Below, one piece after another: positions 45,683 through 56,262 of a stretch of 64,000 bases of DNA. The stretch is from Flavobacterium sp. N502536 (GTDB taxonomy: Bacteria; Bacteroidota; Bacteroidia; Flavobacteriales; Flavobacteriaceae), in the NCBI RefSeq assembly GCF_025947345.1, contig NZ_CP110011.1:2418001-2482000 (forward strand). The letters run 5' to 3'. Within the stretch, counting starts at the first letter, position 1; each line of letters opens with the position of its first letter. A program made the position numbers and the translations under genes. The notes under the pieces were generated by a model, which saw only the letters and a program-made list of their open reading frames with translations, was not told the DNA's origin and searched no databases.

Positions 45683-47086
45683 ATGTCGTCTCACTACGAA
45701 GCACCCATTAGAAAACCTTTAGTTATAGGTGATAAATCTTATCACGATGTAACAGTAGATGTAGCTGCACCTGTTGAGGGGCCTGCAAACAAACAATGGT
45801 GGATTGTATTTTCAATCGCATTAATAGCCTTCCTTTGGGGGTTAGGTTGTATAATTTACACTGTATCTACAGGTATCGGAACATGGGGATTAAATAAAAC
45901 AGTTGGTTGGGCCTGGGATATCACGAACTTCGTTTGGTGGGTTGGTATTGGTCACGCCGGAACATTAATTTCTGCGGTACTATTACTTTTCCGTCAGCGT
46001 TGGAGAATGGCTATTAACCGTTCTGCTGAAGCGATGACTATCTTCTCAGTAGTTCAGGCAGGTTTATTTCCAATTATTCACATGGGGCGTCCATGGTTGG
46101 CATACTGGGTTTTACCTATTCCAAATCAATTTGGATCTTTATGGGTAAACTTTAACTCGCCATTACTTTGGGACGTATTTGCAATTTCAACGTATCTTTC
46201 GGTATCATTAGTTTTCTGGTGGACTGGTTTATTGCCTGACTTTGCAATGCTACGTGACAGAGCAATAACGCCTTTCAATAAAAGAGTTTATTCTATCCTA
46301 AGTTTTGGATGGAGCGGTAGAGCAAAAGACTGGCAACGTTTTGAAGAAGTATCTTTAGTACTTGCAGGTTTAGCTACTCCACTTGTACTTTCTGTACACA
46401 CTATTGTATCGATGGACTTTGCTACTTCTGTAATTCCAGGATGGCATACTACAATTTTCCCTCCGTACTTCGTTGCAGGAGCGGTATTCTCAGGATTTGC
46501 AATGGTAAACACCTTGTTGATCGTAATGAGAAAAGTTTCTAACTTAGAAGCTTATATTACACTACAACATATCGAGTTAATGAATATTGTAATCATGATT
46601 ACAGGTTCTATCGTAGGGGTAGCGTATATCACTGAGTTATTCGTAGCTTGGTACTCAGGTGTAGAGTATGAGCAATATGCGTTCTTAAACAGAGCTACCG
46701 GACCTTACTGGTGGGCATATTGGTCGATGATGACTTGTAACGTTTTCTCTCCACAGTTCATGTGGTTTAAAAAACTAAGAACAAGTATCATGTTCTCCTT
46801 TATTATTTCGATTGTAGTAAACATCGGAATGTGGTTTGAAAGATTTGTAATTATTGTTACTTCTTTACATAGAGATTACCTTCCATCTTCTTGGACAATG
46901 TTCTCACCAACATTTGTTGATATTGGAATTTTCATCGGAACGATTGGTTTCTTCTTCGTATTGTTTTTATTGTACTCAAGAACATTCCCTGTAATTGCTC
47001 AGGCAGAGGTGAAAACAATTTTGAAAGGAACAGGAGATAATTATATTAGAGAAAGAGCAGCAAATAAAGATTCACACCATGAGTAA
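45683..47086 (+). CDS. actC: Alternative complex III subunit ActC (NrfD family)
   Basis: A 467-residue integral membrane protein of about ten helices, of the NrfD/PsrC type. It starts YEAPIRKPLVIG and has WWVGIGHAGTLISA and FAISTYLSVSLVFWW. NrfD-type subunits form the quinol-binding site. Its end overlaps actD by 8 bp, as expected for coupled translation. Confidence 0.94.
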   Translation: MSSHYEAPIRKPLVIGDKSYHDVTVDVAAPVEGPANKQWWIVFSIALIAFLWGLGCIIYTVSTGIGTWGLNKTVGWAWDITNFVWWVGIGHAGTLISAVLLLFRQRWRMAINRSAEAMTIFSVVQAGLFPIIHMGRPWLAYWVLPIPNQFGSLWVNFNSPLLWDVFAISTYLSVSLVFWWTGLLPDFAMLRDRAITPFNKRVYSILSFGWSGRAKDWQRFEEVSLVLAGLATPLVLSVHTIVSMDFATSVIPGWHTTIFPPYFVAGAVFSGFAMVNTLLIVMRKVSNLEAYITLQHIELMNIVIMITGSIVGVAYITELFVAWYSGVEYEQYAFLNRATGPYWWAYWSMMTCNVFSPQFMWFKKLRTSIMFSFIISIVVNIGMWFERFVIIVTSLHRDYLPSSWTMFSPTFVDIGIFIGTIGFFFVLFLLYSRTFPVIAQAEVKTILKGTGDNYIRERAANKDSHHE

Positions 47087-47603
47087 TAAAGTAATATACG
47101 CCATTTATAATGACGATGATATTTTGATGGATGCAGTAAAGAAAACCAGAGCTGCTCATCATCATATTGAAGAGGTTTTTACTCCATTCCCAGTTCACGG
47201 ATTGGATAAAGCTATGGGCTTAGCACCAACAAGATTAGCAATTTGTGCATTTTTATACGGATGTGTTGGTATTTCTGTTGCTACAACTATGATGAGTTAT
47301 ATCATGATTCATGACTGGCCTCAGGATATTGGTGGAAAGCCAAGTTTCAGTTTCATTCAAAACATGCCTGCATTCGTGCCAATTATGTTTGAGATGACTG
47401 TATTTTTTGCTGCCCACTTAATGGTGATCACTTTTTATATGAGAAGTAGATTATGGCCATTCAAACAGGCTGAAAATCCTGATGTAAGAACAACAGACGA
47501 CCATTTCTTAATGGAAGTTGCTGTAAATGATAACGAAGCAGAACTAGTTTCTTTTTTCGAAGGTACAGGAGCTGTTGAAGTTAAAGTAATTGAAAAGAAT
47601 TAA
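47079..47603 (+). CDS. actD: Alternative complex III subunit ActD (DUF3341)
   Basis: A 174-residue membrane protein with two helices (about residues 57-80 and 100-122) and soluble flanks. The N-terminal YAIYNDDDILMDAVKKTR and VFTPFPVHGLDKAMG blocks are the DUF3341 signature. ActD has no cofactors. It overlaps actC by 8 bp and precedes actE by 8 bp. Confidence 0.92.
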   Translation: MSNKVIYAIYNDDDILMDAVKKTRAAHHHIEEVFTPFPVHGLDKAMGLAPTRLAICAFLYGCVGISVATTMMSYIMIHDWPQDIGGKPSFSFIQNMPAFVPIMFEMTVFFAAHLMVITFYMRSRLWPFKQAENPDVRTTDDHFLMEVAVNDNEAELVSFFEGTGAVEVKVIEKN

Positions 47604-47611
47604 TTGTAGCT

Positions 47612-48157
47612 ATGAAAAGGATATATAAAATAACACTTTTAGTTGGTATAACTATTTTAGTTTCATCTTGCCACAATAATTCGGCACCAAACTATCAGTA
47701 TTTCCCAAATATGTATGAATCTGTTGCTTACGAGCCATACACAGAAGCAAAAATATTTAAAGGAGGAAAAGAAGGACAACTTCCTGTAGAAGGAACTATC
47801 AATAGAGGTTTTGAACCTTACGAATATGAAAATTCAACTGCGGGTTATGAATTAGCGAAAGCCAATTTAAAATCACCTTTGAGTGAAGCAGATAGAAATT
47901 CTGGAAAAGGTAAAGAACTTTTCGAAATTTACTGTATCAGCTGCCATGGTGCAACTGGAAACGGTAAAGGTAAATTGGTTGAAAGAGAAAAATTTCTTGG
48001 AGTACCTAGCTACAAAGACAGAGTTATCACTGAAGGAAGTATCTTTCACGTTGAAACTTATGGTTTAAACGCAATGGGTTCACATGCAAATCAATTAAGT
48101 GCCCACGAACGTTGGTTAGTTGCTGACTATGTTCTAAAACTAAAAAGCCAATTATAA
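47612..48157 (+). CDS. actE: Alternative complex III monoheme cytochrome c subunit ActE
   Basis: A 181-residue lipoprotein cytochrome c. The signal sequence ends in the lipobox LVSSC near residue 19. The heme site CISCHGATGNGKGK lies near residue 108 and a methionine ligand is likely in LNAMGSHA further on. ActE hands electrons to the terminal oxidase. It is followed directly by actF. Confidence 0.93.
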   Translation: MKRIYKITLLVGITILVSSCHNNSAPNYQYFPNMYESVAYEPYTEAKIFKGGKEGQLPVEGTINRGFEPYEYENSTAGYELAKANLKSPLSEADRNSGKGKELFEIYCISCHGATGNGKGKLVEREKFLGVPSYKDRVITEGSIFHVETYGLNAMGSHANQLSAHERWLVADYVLKLKSQL

Positions 48158-48184
48158 TTGTTGAACAAACTGATCGTAATAGAT

Positions 48185-49705
48185 ATGTATACATTTTCAA
48201 GTAAATTAAAAACTTTTTCTATCATCCTAATGGTTCTTGGCCTATTAGGAATTGGGTATGGTTTTTTAAGTGCACCTAAAGATATTCAAGAAGTTGAAAA
48301 AATACTAGCTGCAGATGCTCATGGTTCTCATGGTGCTGCGCATGGTGAAGCTGCCGAAGCTTCTCATGAAACTGCAGGTCATGAAGCTAAAGAAGCTTCA
48401 CATGAAGGTGCTGCGCACGCAGAAGCTCCAGCAGTTTCTCATGATACAGCAGTAGCTTCACATGATTCACTTAAAGGTGCAGCGCACACAGAAACTCCAG
48501 CAGTTTCTCACGAAGCTGCAAAAGTTTCACATGACTCACACGAAGGTGGAGAGCATGCGAAAGTTGATGCCGCAGGTGAACATGAAAAACATTTGGAGCA
48601 TGTATTGCACCAATTGCAAAACAAACCATGGTCAGCATTATATGTTGCTTGTATTTTCTTTTTACTACTTTCTATGGGAGTTTTAGCATTTTATGCTATT
48701 CAACAAGTTGCTCAGGCAGGTTGGTCTCCGGTATTGTTTAGAGTAATGCAGGGAATCACAGCTTACTTACCAGCTGGTTCTGTTATATTCTTCATCATTT
48801 TAGTACTTTGCGGATTGAATTTTAACCACATTTTTGTTTGGTTAGGAGAAGGAGTTACAGATCCAAAACACGCTAATTATGATGCTATCATTGCTGGAAA
48901 AGCAGGTTACCTGAACTTTCCTTTCTGGATCATCAGAGCAGCAATCTTCTTAATAGGATGGAACTTATACCGTCACTATTCAGCAAAAAACTGTTTGGCT
49001 CAGGACGAAGCTAAAGATGATCTATACTACAAAAAGAACTTTAAGTTATCTGCAGGATTCTTAGTATTCTTTATCGTATCTGAGTCTATTATGTCTTGGG
49101 ACTGGATTATGTCATTTGATCCACACTGGTTCAGTACATTGTTCGGATGGTATGTTTTTGCTTCTTTCTTTGTAAGTGGTATCACTTCAATCGCATTAGT
49201 AACGATCTACTTGAAATCTAAAGGATATTTAGAGTATGTAAATACAAGCCACATTCACGATTTAGCTAAATTCATGTTTGGTATTAGTGTTTTCTGGACA
49301 TACTTATGGTTCTCACAATTTATGTTGATCTGGTATGCTAATATTCCTGAAGAGGTTACTTACTTTGTAACCAGAATTCAATTATACAACTTACCATTTT
49401 TTGGAGCTGTAGTTATGAACTTTGTGTTCCCATTATTAATATTGATCAATACAGACTTCAAACGTCTTAGCTGGGTTATTGTAATGGCCGGTGTAGTGAT
49501 CTTATTAGGACACTATGTTGATTTCTTTAATATGATTATGCCAGGTACAGTTGGAGATAAATGGTTTATTGGAGTTCCTGAAATTGCCTCTATTCTTTTC
49601 TTCTTAGGATTGTTTATTTTTGTAGTGTTTACTGCATTAACTAAAGCTCCTTTGTTAGCAAAAAGAAATCCTTTCATTGAAGAAAGTAAACATTTTCATT
49701 ATTAA
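48185..49705 (+). CDS. actF: Alternative complex III subunit ActF, with a His-rich N-terminal insertion
   Basis: A 506-residue membrane protein of the NrfD-like ActF family with about ten helices (WSALYVACIFFLLL onwards). Between the first helix (about 8-28) and the second (about 155) lies a stretch of about 110 residues made of Ala, His, Glu and Ser with repeated SHE/SHD and AAH words, some 25 His in all. This linker would face the periplasm or cytoplasm and could bind metal ions; ActF in other species is shorter here. The ATG at 48185 (MYTFSSKLK) is used; the frame upstream opens with a TTG only. Confidence 0.9.
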   Translation: MYTFSSKLKTFSIILMVLGLLGIGYGFLSAPKDIQEVEKILAADAHGSHGAAHGEAAEASHETAGHEAKEASHEGAAHAEAPAVSHDTAVASHDSLKGAAHTETPAVSHEAAKVSHDSHEGGEHAKVDAAGEHEKHLEHVLHQLQNKPWSALYVACIFFLLLSMGVLAFYAIQQVAQAGWSPVLFRVMQGITAYLPAGSVIFFIILVLCGLNFNHIFVWLGEGVTDPKHANYDAIIAGKAGYLNFPFWIIRAAIFLIGWNLYRHYSAKNCLAQDEAKDDLYYKKNFKLSAGFLVFFIVSESIMSWDWIMSFDPHWFSTLFGWYVFASFFVSGITSIALVTIYLKSKGYLEYVNTSHIHDLAKFMFGISVFWTYLWFSQFMLIWYANIPEEVTYFVTRIQLYNLPFFGAVVMNFVFPLLILINTDFKRLSWVIVMAGVVILLGHYVDFFNMIMPGTVGDKWFIGVPEIASILFFLGLFIFVVFTALTKAPLLAKRNPFIEESKHFHY

Positions 49706-49724
49706 TATTTAAAGAAGTAAACAG

Positions 49725-50918
49725 ATGACAAGTTTGTTGGTAATTATAGTTTTAGTTTTATTAGCAGTTGCTTTGTGGCAATTGACCAAGATATTTGATC
49801 TTACTCAGGTAGGATCTTCTTCGGACGATTCTCAGGTTGCATCGGATAATGATAATAATGTTCAGGGGTATATCATGTTTGGCTTTTTGGCATTCATTTA
49901 TATCTTTACGATTTACGGTTTACTAAAATGGGGTGGTTTAGCACTTCATACTCCTGCTTCAGAGCACGGACTTTTAGTAGATAATTTAATGAATATTACC
50001 TGGGTTTTAATCTTTGTAGTTCAATTTATTACACAAGGATTATTATACTGGTTCTCTTTTAAAAACAGAGGAAATAAAGATAAAAAAGCTTTATTCTTTG
50101 CTGATAGTAATAAATTAGAAGCAATCTGGAGTATTATTCCATCTGTAGTGTTGGCTTGTTTGATCCTTTACGGATTGTACGCTTGGAACAACATTATGTT
50201 TGTGGATAAAGACGAGGATGTAATCGAAATCGAATTATACGCACAACAATTTAAATGGACAGCAAGATATGCTGGTCAGGATAATGTTTTAGGAAAAGCA
50301 AACGTTCGTTTAATCGAAGGTATCAACACTTTAGGAGTTGATATGTCTGATCCTAACGCTCAGGACGATATCGTAGTTTCTGAATTGCATATTCCAAAAG
50401 GTAAAAAAGTACATTTCAAAATGCGTTCTCAAGACGTATTACACTCCGCTTACATGCCTCACTTTAGAGCGCAAATGAACTGTGTTCCTGGAATGGTTAC
50501 TGAATTTGCTTTTATTCCAACGTATACAACTTCTGAATACAGAGAGTTACCATTTATGGTAGAAAAAGTTGCACACATCAACAAACTTAGAGCTGAGAAA
50601 AGCGTTGAGTTAGTTGCTAAAGGAGGAACAGCTTTAGATCCTTATACATTTGACTATTTATTATTATGTAATAAAATTTGTGGAGCTTCTCACTACAACA
50701 TGCAAATGAAAGTAGTTGTGGATACTCCGGAAGATTACAAAAAATGGTTAAGCGAAAAAACTACATTAGCTCAGGATATTAAAGCCGCTGCTGCTGCAGA
50801 TGCTGAAAAGAAGGCTGGTGAAGAAGCAAAAGCGAGCACTGATAGTACTGCTAAAGATACTGTAAAAGTAATTATCGATACGGTTAAGGCAGTTGTAGCT
50901 AAAGTGGCTATGAAATAA
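49725..50918 (+). CDS. coxB: Cytochrome c oxidase subunit II
   Basis: A 397-residue subunit II with an N-terminal helix, two further transmembrane segments (about 50-75 and 95-120) and a cupredoxin domain. The CuA site is complete: His in VLHSAYMPH and the CNKICGASHYNM motif (about residues 314-325), with both cysteines, His and Met. A C-terminal extension of about 50 residues is Ala/Lys/Asp-rich. It takes electrons from the alternative complex III with which it shares the operon. Confidence 0.95.
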   Translation: MTSLLVIIVLVLLAVALWQLTKIFDLTQVGSSSDDSQVASDNDNNVQGYIMFGFLAFIYIFTIYGLLKWGGLALHTPASEHGLLVDNLMNITWVLIFVVQFITQGLLYWFSFKNRGNKDKKALFFADSNKLEAIWSIIPSVVLACLILYGLYAWNNIMFVDKDEDVIEIELYAQQFKWTARYAGQDNVLGKANVRLIEGINTLGVDMSDPNAQDDIVVSELHIPKGKKVHFKMRSQDVLHSAYMPHFRAQMNCVPGMVTEFAFIPTYTTSEYRELPFMVEKVAHINKLRAEKSVELVAKGGTALDPYTFDYLLLCNKICGASHYNMQMKVVVDTPEDYKKWLSEKTTLAQDIKAAAAADAEKKAGEEAKASTDSTAKDTVKVIIDTVKAVVAKVAMK

Positions 50919-50948
50919 TATTATTAAGAAAATTTAAAGTACACATAT

Positions 50949-52751
50949 ATGTCAGCAGAAGCGCACGGTCACGATCACGGACACGATCACGAGCACGAAC
51001 ATCATCATAAAGACACGTTCATTACTAAATACATCTTTAGTATTGATCACAAAATGATTGCTAAGCAATATTTAATTACCGGTATCATTATGGGTATTAT
51101 TGGTATTGCAATGTCTTTGCTTTTCAGAATGCAATTGGCTTGGCCAGAAGAGTCTTTTAAAATCTTTAATGTTTTATTAGGAGATAAATTTGCACCTGAT
51201 GGTGTAATGGCAAATGATATTTATTTGGCCCTAGTTACAATTCACGGTACCATCATGGTATTCTTTGTACTGACGGCCGGTTTGAGCGGAACCTTTAGTA
51301 ACTTATTGATTCCACTTCAAATTGGAGCGCGAGATATGGCTTCCGGATTTATGAACATGATTTCATACTGGTTGTTTTTCTTATCTGCTGTAGTAATGTT
51401 ATGTTCTCTATTTGTTGAAGCTGGACCAGCATCTGCAGGTTGGACAATTTACCCTCCATTAAGTGCTTTACCACAAGCAATTCCAGGTTCTGGAACAGGT
51501 ATGACACTATGGTTAGTTTCGATGGCTATCTTTATTGCATCTTCTTTAATGGGATCTTTAAACTACATCGTAACCGTTATCAACCTTAGAACTAAAGGAA
51601 TGTCTATGACTAGACTTCCATTAACAATCTGGACATTTTTCGTAACAGCTATCATTGGTGTTATTTCATTCCCTGTATTGTTGTCTGCTGCTTTATTATT
51701 GATCTTTGACAGAAGTTTTGGTACTTCATTCTTCTTATCTGATATCTATATTGCCGGAGAAGTTTTACACTACCAAGGAGGTTCTCCTGTATTGTTCGAA
51801 CACTTATTCTGGTTCTTAGGTCACCCTGAGGTTTACATCGTAATCTTACCAGCAATGGGACTTGTTTCTGAAATTATGGCTACGAACTCTCGTAAACCAA
51901 TCTTCGGATACAGAGCGATGATCATGTCAGTTCTTGCAATTGCATTTTTATCTACAATTGTTTGGGGTCACCACATGTTTATTTCAGGTATGAATCCTTT
52001 CTTAGGATCTGTATTTACTTTCACTACTTTATTGATTGCAATTCCATCTGCTGTAAAAGCGTTCAACTGGATTACAACTTTATGGAAAGGTAACTTACAA
52101 TTCAACCCTGCAATGTTATTCTCTATCGGAATGGTTTCTACTTTCATCACTGGAGGTTTAACAGGAATCATTTTAGGAGACAGTACTTTAGATATTAACG
52201 TTCACGATACTTACTTCGTAATTGCTCACTTTCACTTAGTAATGGGGATCTCTGCACTTTACGGAATGTTTGCTGGTATTTACCACTGGTTCCCTAAAAT
52301 GTACGGTAGAATGTTGAATAAAAACTTAGGTTACATTCACTTTTGGGTAACAGCAGTTTGTGCTTACGGAGTATTCTTCCCAATGCACTTTATCGGATTA
52401 GCTGGTTTACCAAGACGTTACTATACAAACACGAACTTCCCATTATTTGATGATTTACAAAATGTGAATGTTTTAATTACAACATTTGCACTTATAGGAG
52501 GAGCGTTCCAATTGGTATTCTTATACAACTTCTTTAGCAGTATTTTCTACGGTAAGAAATCTGTTCAGAATCCATGGAAATCAACAACATTAGAGTGGAC
52601 TACTCCGGTAGAACATATCCACGGTAACTGGCCGGGAGAAATTCCTCACGTATACCGTTGGCCATATGACTACAGTAACCCAAATCACGATGTAGATTTT
52701 GTACCGCAAAATGTACCGATGAAAGAAGGTGAAGAAGTTTTACACCACTAA
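50949..52751 (+). CDS. ctaD: Cytochrome c oxidase subunit I
   Basis: A 600-residue heme-copper oxidase subunit I. The N-terminal 20 residues are His-rich (AHGHDHGHDHEHEHHH). The CuB/active-site motif WFLGHPEVYI, the following HH pair (GHHMF) and the HFHLVMG heme-ligand stretch are all present, so it is of the A-type with the His-Tyr cross-link motif. It reduces oxygen and pumps protons. A terminator follows. Confidence 0.97.
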   Translation: MSAEAHGHDHGHDHEHEHHHKDTFITKYIFSIDHKMIAKQYLITGIIMGIIGIAMSLLFRMQLAWPEESFKIFNVLLGDKFAPDGVMANDIYLALVTIHGTIMVFFVLTAGLSGTFSNLLIPLQIGARDMASGFMNMISYWLFFLSAVVMLCSLFVEAGPASAGWTIYPPLSALPQAIPGSGTGMTLWLVSMAIFIASSLMGSLNYIVTVINLRTKGMSMTRLPLTIWTFFVTAIIGVISFPVLLSAALLLIFDRSFGTSFFLSDIYIAGEVLHYQGGSPVLFEHLFWFLGHPEVYIVILPAMGLVSEIMATNSRKPIFGYRAMIMSVLAIAFLSTIVWGHHMFISGMNPFLGSVFTFTTLLIAIPSAVKAFNWITTLWKGNLQFNPAMLFSIGMVSTFITGGLTGIILGDSTLDINVHDTYFVIAHFHLVMGISALYGMFAGIYHWFPKMYGRMLNKNLGYIHFWVTAVCAYGVFFPMHFIGLAGLPRRYYTNTNFPLFDDLQNVNVLITTFALIGGAFQLVFLYNFFSSIFYGKKSVQNPWKSTTLEWTTPVEHIHGNWPGEIPHVYRWPYDYSNPNHDVDFVPQNVPMKEGEEVLHH

Positions 52752-52760
52752 AAATACTTT

Positions 52761-52790
52761 AAAAGACTGTCTGAAAAGACAGTCTTTTTT
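52761..52790 (+). terminator. Intrinsic terminator of the act-cox operon
   Basis: AAAAGACTGTCT and AGACAGTCTTTT pair around GAAA, followed by T residues. Confidence 0.93.
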
Positions 52791-52936
52791 GTTTATACAG
52801 GTTTCAGTACAGCATAGCATCAGATCTGGGTTAAAGCGTGGAAAATAATATTGTAAGGATTTGAACGATAGGTAATTGTCGTATATTTATAGAGAAGTTA
52901 GTTTGATTTTTCATAAATAGATTATTCCCCGATAAT

Positions 52937-55563
52937 ATGAAGGTACTACTGATTCCCAATACCATTTTTAGTTTTTTTAAAAACAGAAAAGGAGTTTCTT
53001 TTTTGCGTGAAAACGATAAGATCATTAGACAGTCTATATTCACTGTCTTTTTTATTGGAATCGGGATCTGGTTTATCAAACATGAGCGATCTGAGTTAGG
53101 AGAAGTTAAAAACGCAATTGCCAATGCCAGTTCTTTTTGGGTTTTGTGTGGTATTGCCCTTTCTTTGATTTATATAACACTTCAGGCGTTAATGTATTTT
53201 GCCTCCTTTAAAGCGGTTCAGAGTACAATATCTTTTAAACAGGCCGTCATTTTATTTTTAAAACGAAACTTCGTAAGCGTTTTTTTACCGGCAGGCGGAA
53301 TTTCTTCTTTGGCCTTTTTTACAAAATCCATTGAAAAGAGTGGAGTAAAACCCACTCAAATTCATTTTGCCTCCATCGTATATGGTTTTGTGGGGATACT
53401 TTCGGTTATCATTGTTGCCATTCCCGCTTTGATGTACTCCTTGTTTCAGGGAACTGCCGGATCAGGAGAATGGTATGCGTTGGGAGCTGTCATTGTCTTA
53501 AGTTTAAGCATCTTTTTTATTTACGATTCGATTCTGAAAAAGGGGAGCTTATATCGCCTGATCATAAAGTTTCTTCCCTCGGCGGTGGTCTTTTTGGATG
53601 ATTTGCAGCAAAACAAAATCGTAAAAAAGAATTTCCTGCAAGTTGTCTTTTATTCTGTACTCATCGAGTTCGCTGGAATAGCGCATTTGTATATCGCTAT
53701 GATTGCTTTGGGGTTTACACCCTCGCTCCCCGCATCTGCAATGGGCTATATTATTTCGGTTATATTTTTAATTGTTTCACCCTTTCTCCGAGGGCTGGGT
53801 GCGATCGAAATTTCAATGAGTTTTATCCTGATGCAATTTGGTTTTGATAGTGTCAGTGCGATAGCCATTACTTTTTTATACCGTTTCTTCGAATTTTGGG
53901 TCCCATTGCTGGCCGGTGCATTCATTTTTGTTTTCAATGCCAATAAATTATTGATGCGCATTGTACCTTCTTTTTTGCTTTTTGTTTTGGGATTAGTAAA
54001 CATAATATCTGTTTTAACCCCGGCTATCGCAGAACGTTTGCACATCCTCAAAAATATCATTCCGGTTTCGGCCATTAGAGCCTCCAATTATTTTGTCATA
54101 ACTGCTGGCTTATTTATGCTGGTGAATGCTGCTTTTATGCTAAAGGGACTCCGTAATGCCTGGTGGTCTGCCGTTTTTTTAACCACTATTTCAATCATCG
54201 GGCACCTTACCAAAGCGATCGATTATGAAGAAGCCGTAATTGCCCTGATTGTACTCGTGAGTTTAATTATAACCCGAAAAGAATATTATATAAAAAGTAA
54301 CGCCCACTTGCAGAGCATTGGACTTAAAACGGTTTTAATTAGCATTGCGGCAGTCTTATTGTATGGGATTCTGGGGTTCTATTTTCTGGATAAAAAACAT
54401 TTTGACATTGACTTTCATTGGCAGGAATCCATAAAATATGCACTGCAAAACTTTTTTTTAATCGGGAGTTCAGATTTGGTACCACTTGACAGATTTGCAA
54501 GACACTTTTTACTATCGATCAACATCTGTGGTTTTTTATCGATTGCATTTCTTGTCTTTGCTTTAATACGACCTTACACCATAAAAAAAGGAGCGGTAGA
54601 AGATGATTTCCTGTCGGCATCCGAACTTTTGAAACAGTATGGCACCTCTTCTTTGGATTATTTTAAAACCTATGATGATAAAAACATCTTTATCGCAAAA
54701 AGTAAAAAATCTTTCCTTGCCTATCGTGTGGCCGATAATTTTGCCGTAGTCTTAGAAAACCCCGTAGCGGCTTCAGCAGATGAAATCAAACAATGTATAG
54801 TCGAATTTGATGTTTATTGTTACGAGAACGGCTTAAGAAGCATTTATTATCGGGTGCCGGAAGACAACTTAGAATTGTTTGCTTCATTGCACAAAAAAAA
54901 CTTATTTATAGGTCAGGAAGCGGTTGTCGATCTGTCTGTATTTACAATGGAAGGAGGAGCCAAAAAATCATTGCGTAATGCGATAAGCAAAGTCAAAGAG
55001 AAAGGCTTTCAAACAACCATTCATAACGCACCCGTAAAAGATGGATTGCTGCAAAAAATAAAAGCAGTAAGTGATGAATGGCTTGCAAGCACCGGAGAAG
55101 TGAAATTGTTTTTTCTCAAGGCAGATTTGAGTGGGAAGAACTCAAACAGCAAACCATTATTACAGTAGAAAATGCCGAAGAGAAAATAGTGGCTTTTTTA
55201 AATGTCATTCCTGATTTTGCCAAAGGAGAAGGGACCTATGATTTGATTCGTAAAACCAATGATGCCCCAAACGGAATCATTGATTTTATACTTCTGGAAC
55301 TTTTCGCTTATTTAAAATCGCAGGGCTGTACTTCAGTCAATTTAGGATTGGCAGCTATGAGCGGAATTGAAGATGCAGATAGCTTTCCCGAAAAATCAAT
55401 GAAGTTTGCCTATGAAAGAATTAAATATTTTTCGCACTATAAAGGATTGCGCGATTTTAAAGAAAAATTCACTCCGGTATGGCACAACAAATATTTAGTT
55501 TATACCCATGACTATGATTTATTGCAGGTTCCGCTAGCTTTAAACAAAGTTGTAAAACCATAA
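52937..55563 (+). pseudogene. mprF: MprF-type lysylphosphatidylglycerol synthase/flippase, interrupted by a 1-bp frameshift near 55098
   Basis: The N-terminal part is a flippase domain with about 12 helices (QAVILFLKRNFVSVFLPAGGISSL and onwards, to about residue 520); the C-terminal part is a DUF2156-type transferase. The first frame runs to 55168 but leaves the family after SDEWLASTG. In another frame, beginning RSEIVFSQGRFEWEELK and running to 55563, the rest of the domain follows. Adding one base near 55098 (GGAGAAG to GGAAGAAG) joins both into one protein of 875 residues, a usual MprF length. The enzyme makes and flips Lys-phosphatidylglycerol, lowering membrane charge. Confidence 0.88.
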
Positions 55564-55571
55564 TAAAGAAC

Positions 55572-56234
55572 ATGAAAAGGAGGAAGGCAGTGCGGGTAAA
55601 TTGGGTTAAGGTCATGGCAATAGGCTGCATCATTACCTGTATATTCGATTTTTTGCTGCTCTTTTTATTAGGAAGCTATTATAAGGGGTATAGTCAGCTG
55701 CACAACACCATTAGTTCTTTGGGGGCAACTGTGAGTCCGGTTTCAGAATTGATTTCCATATGGTGGATCGTAATTGGGATTGTATTTATTGTTTTTGGAA
55801 TCGTTTTTAAAAGAGCATTTGATAAAGACCTCAAAGGAGTAAAGCTGGCTTCTTTGTTAATTATAATGTATGGTTTAGGAGAGGGGATTGGTTCGGGGCT
55901 ATTTAAAGCAGATGTAATAGACGGTAAAAGAACCCTTTCGTTTTTGCTGCATGACATTGCCGGAGGTATCGGAATTGTTGCTGCTTTGCTGTTGCCCTTA
56001 GTGATGTGTACCGTAATTTCAAAAGAAAACAATCCTCGTTTTTATAACTTTTCCGAGATTGTTTTTGGTATTGGAAGTCTTACCCTCTTATTGTTTGTAC
56101 TTCATATTCCCTCTGATACAGGGGCATTAATTGCTTCGTACAAAGGATTGTGGCAAAGACTTTTTCTGTTGAATTTGTATGTTTATTTTATATCAGTTTC
56201 AATCATAATGTATAATAAGAACACTATAGTTTAG
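55572..56234 (+). CDS. DUF998 family membrane protein
   Basis: A 220-residue membrane protein with six hydrophobic segments and conserved GYSQLHNTISSLGA near residue 38. DUF998 proteins are widespread and uncharacterised. It starts 8 bp after mprF and ends 28 bp before the AcvB-like gene, so it shares an operon with these lipid-modifying genes; a membrane lipid role is a context-based guess only. Confidence 0.84.
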   Translation: MKRRKAVRVNWVKVMAIGCIITCIFDFLLLFLLGSYYKGYSQLHNTISSLGATVSPVSELISIWWIVIGIVFIVFGIVFKRAFDKDLKGVKLASLLIIMYGLGEGIGSGLFKADVIDGKRTLSFLLHDIAGGIGIVAALLLPLVMCTVISKENNPRFYNFSEIVFGIGSLTLLLFVLHIPSDTGALIASYKGLWQRLFLLNLYVYFISVSIIMYNKNTIV

Positions 56235-56262
56235 GATTTCGTAACGTTAAAAAATAATTCAG

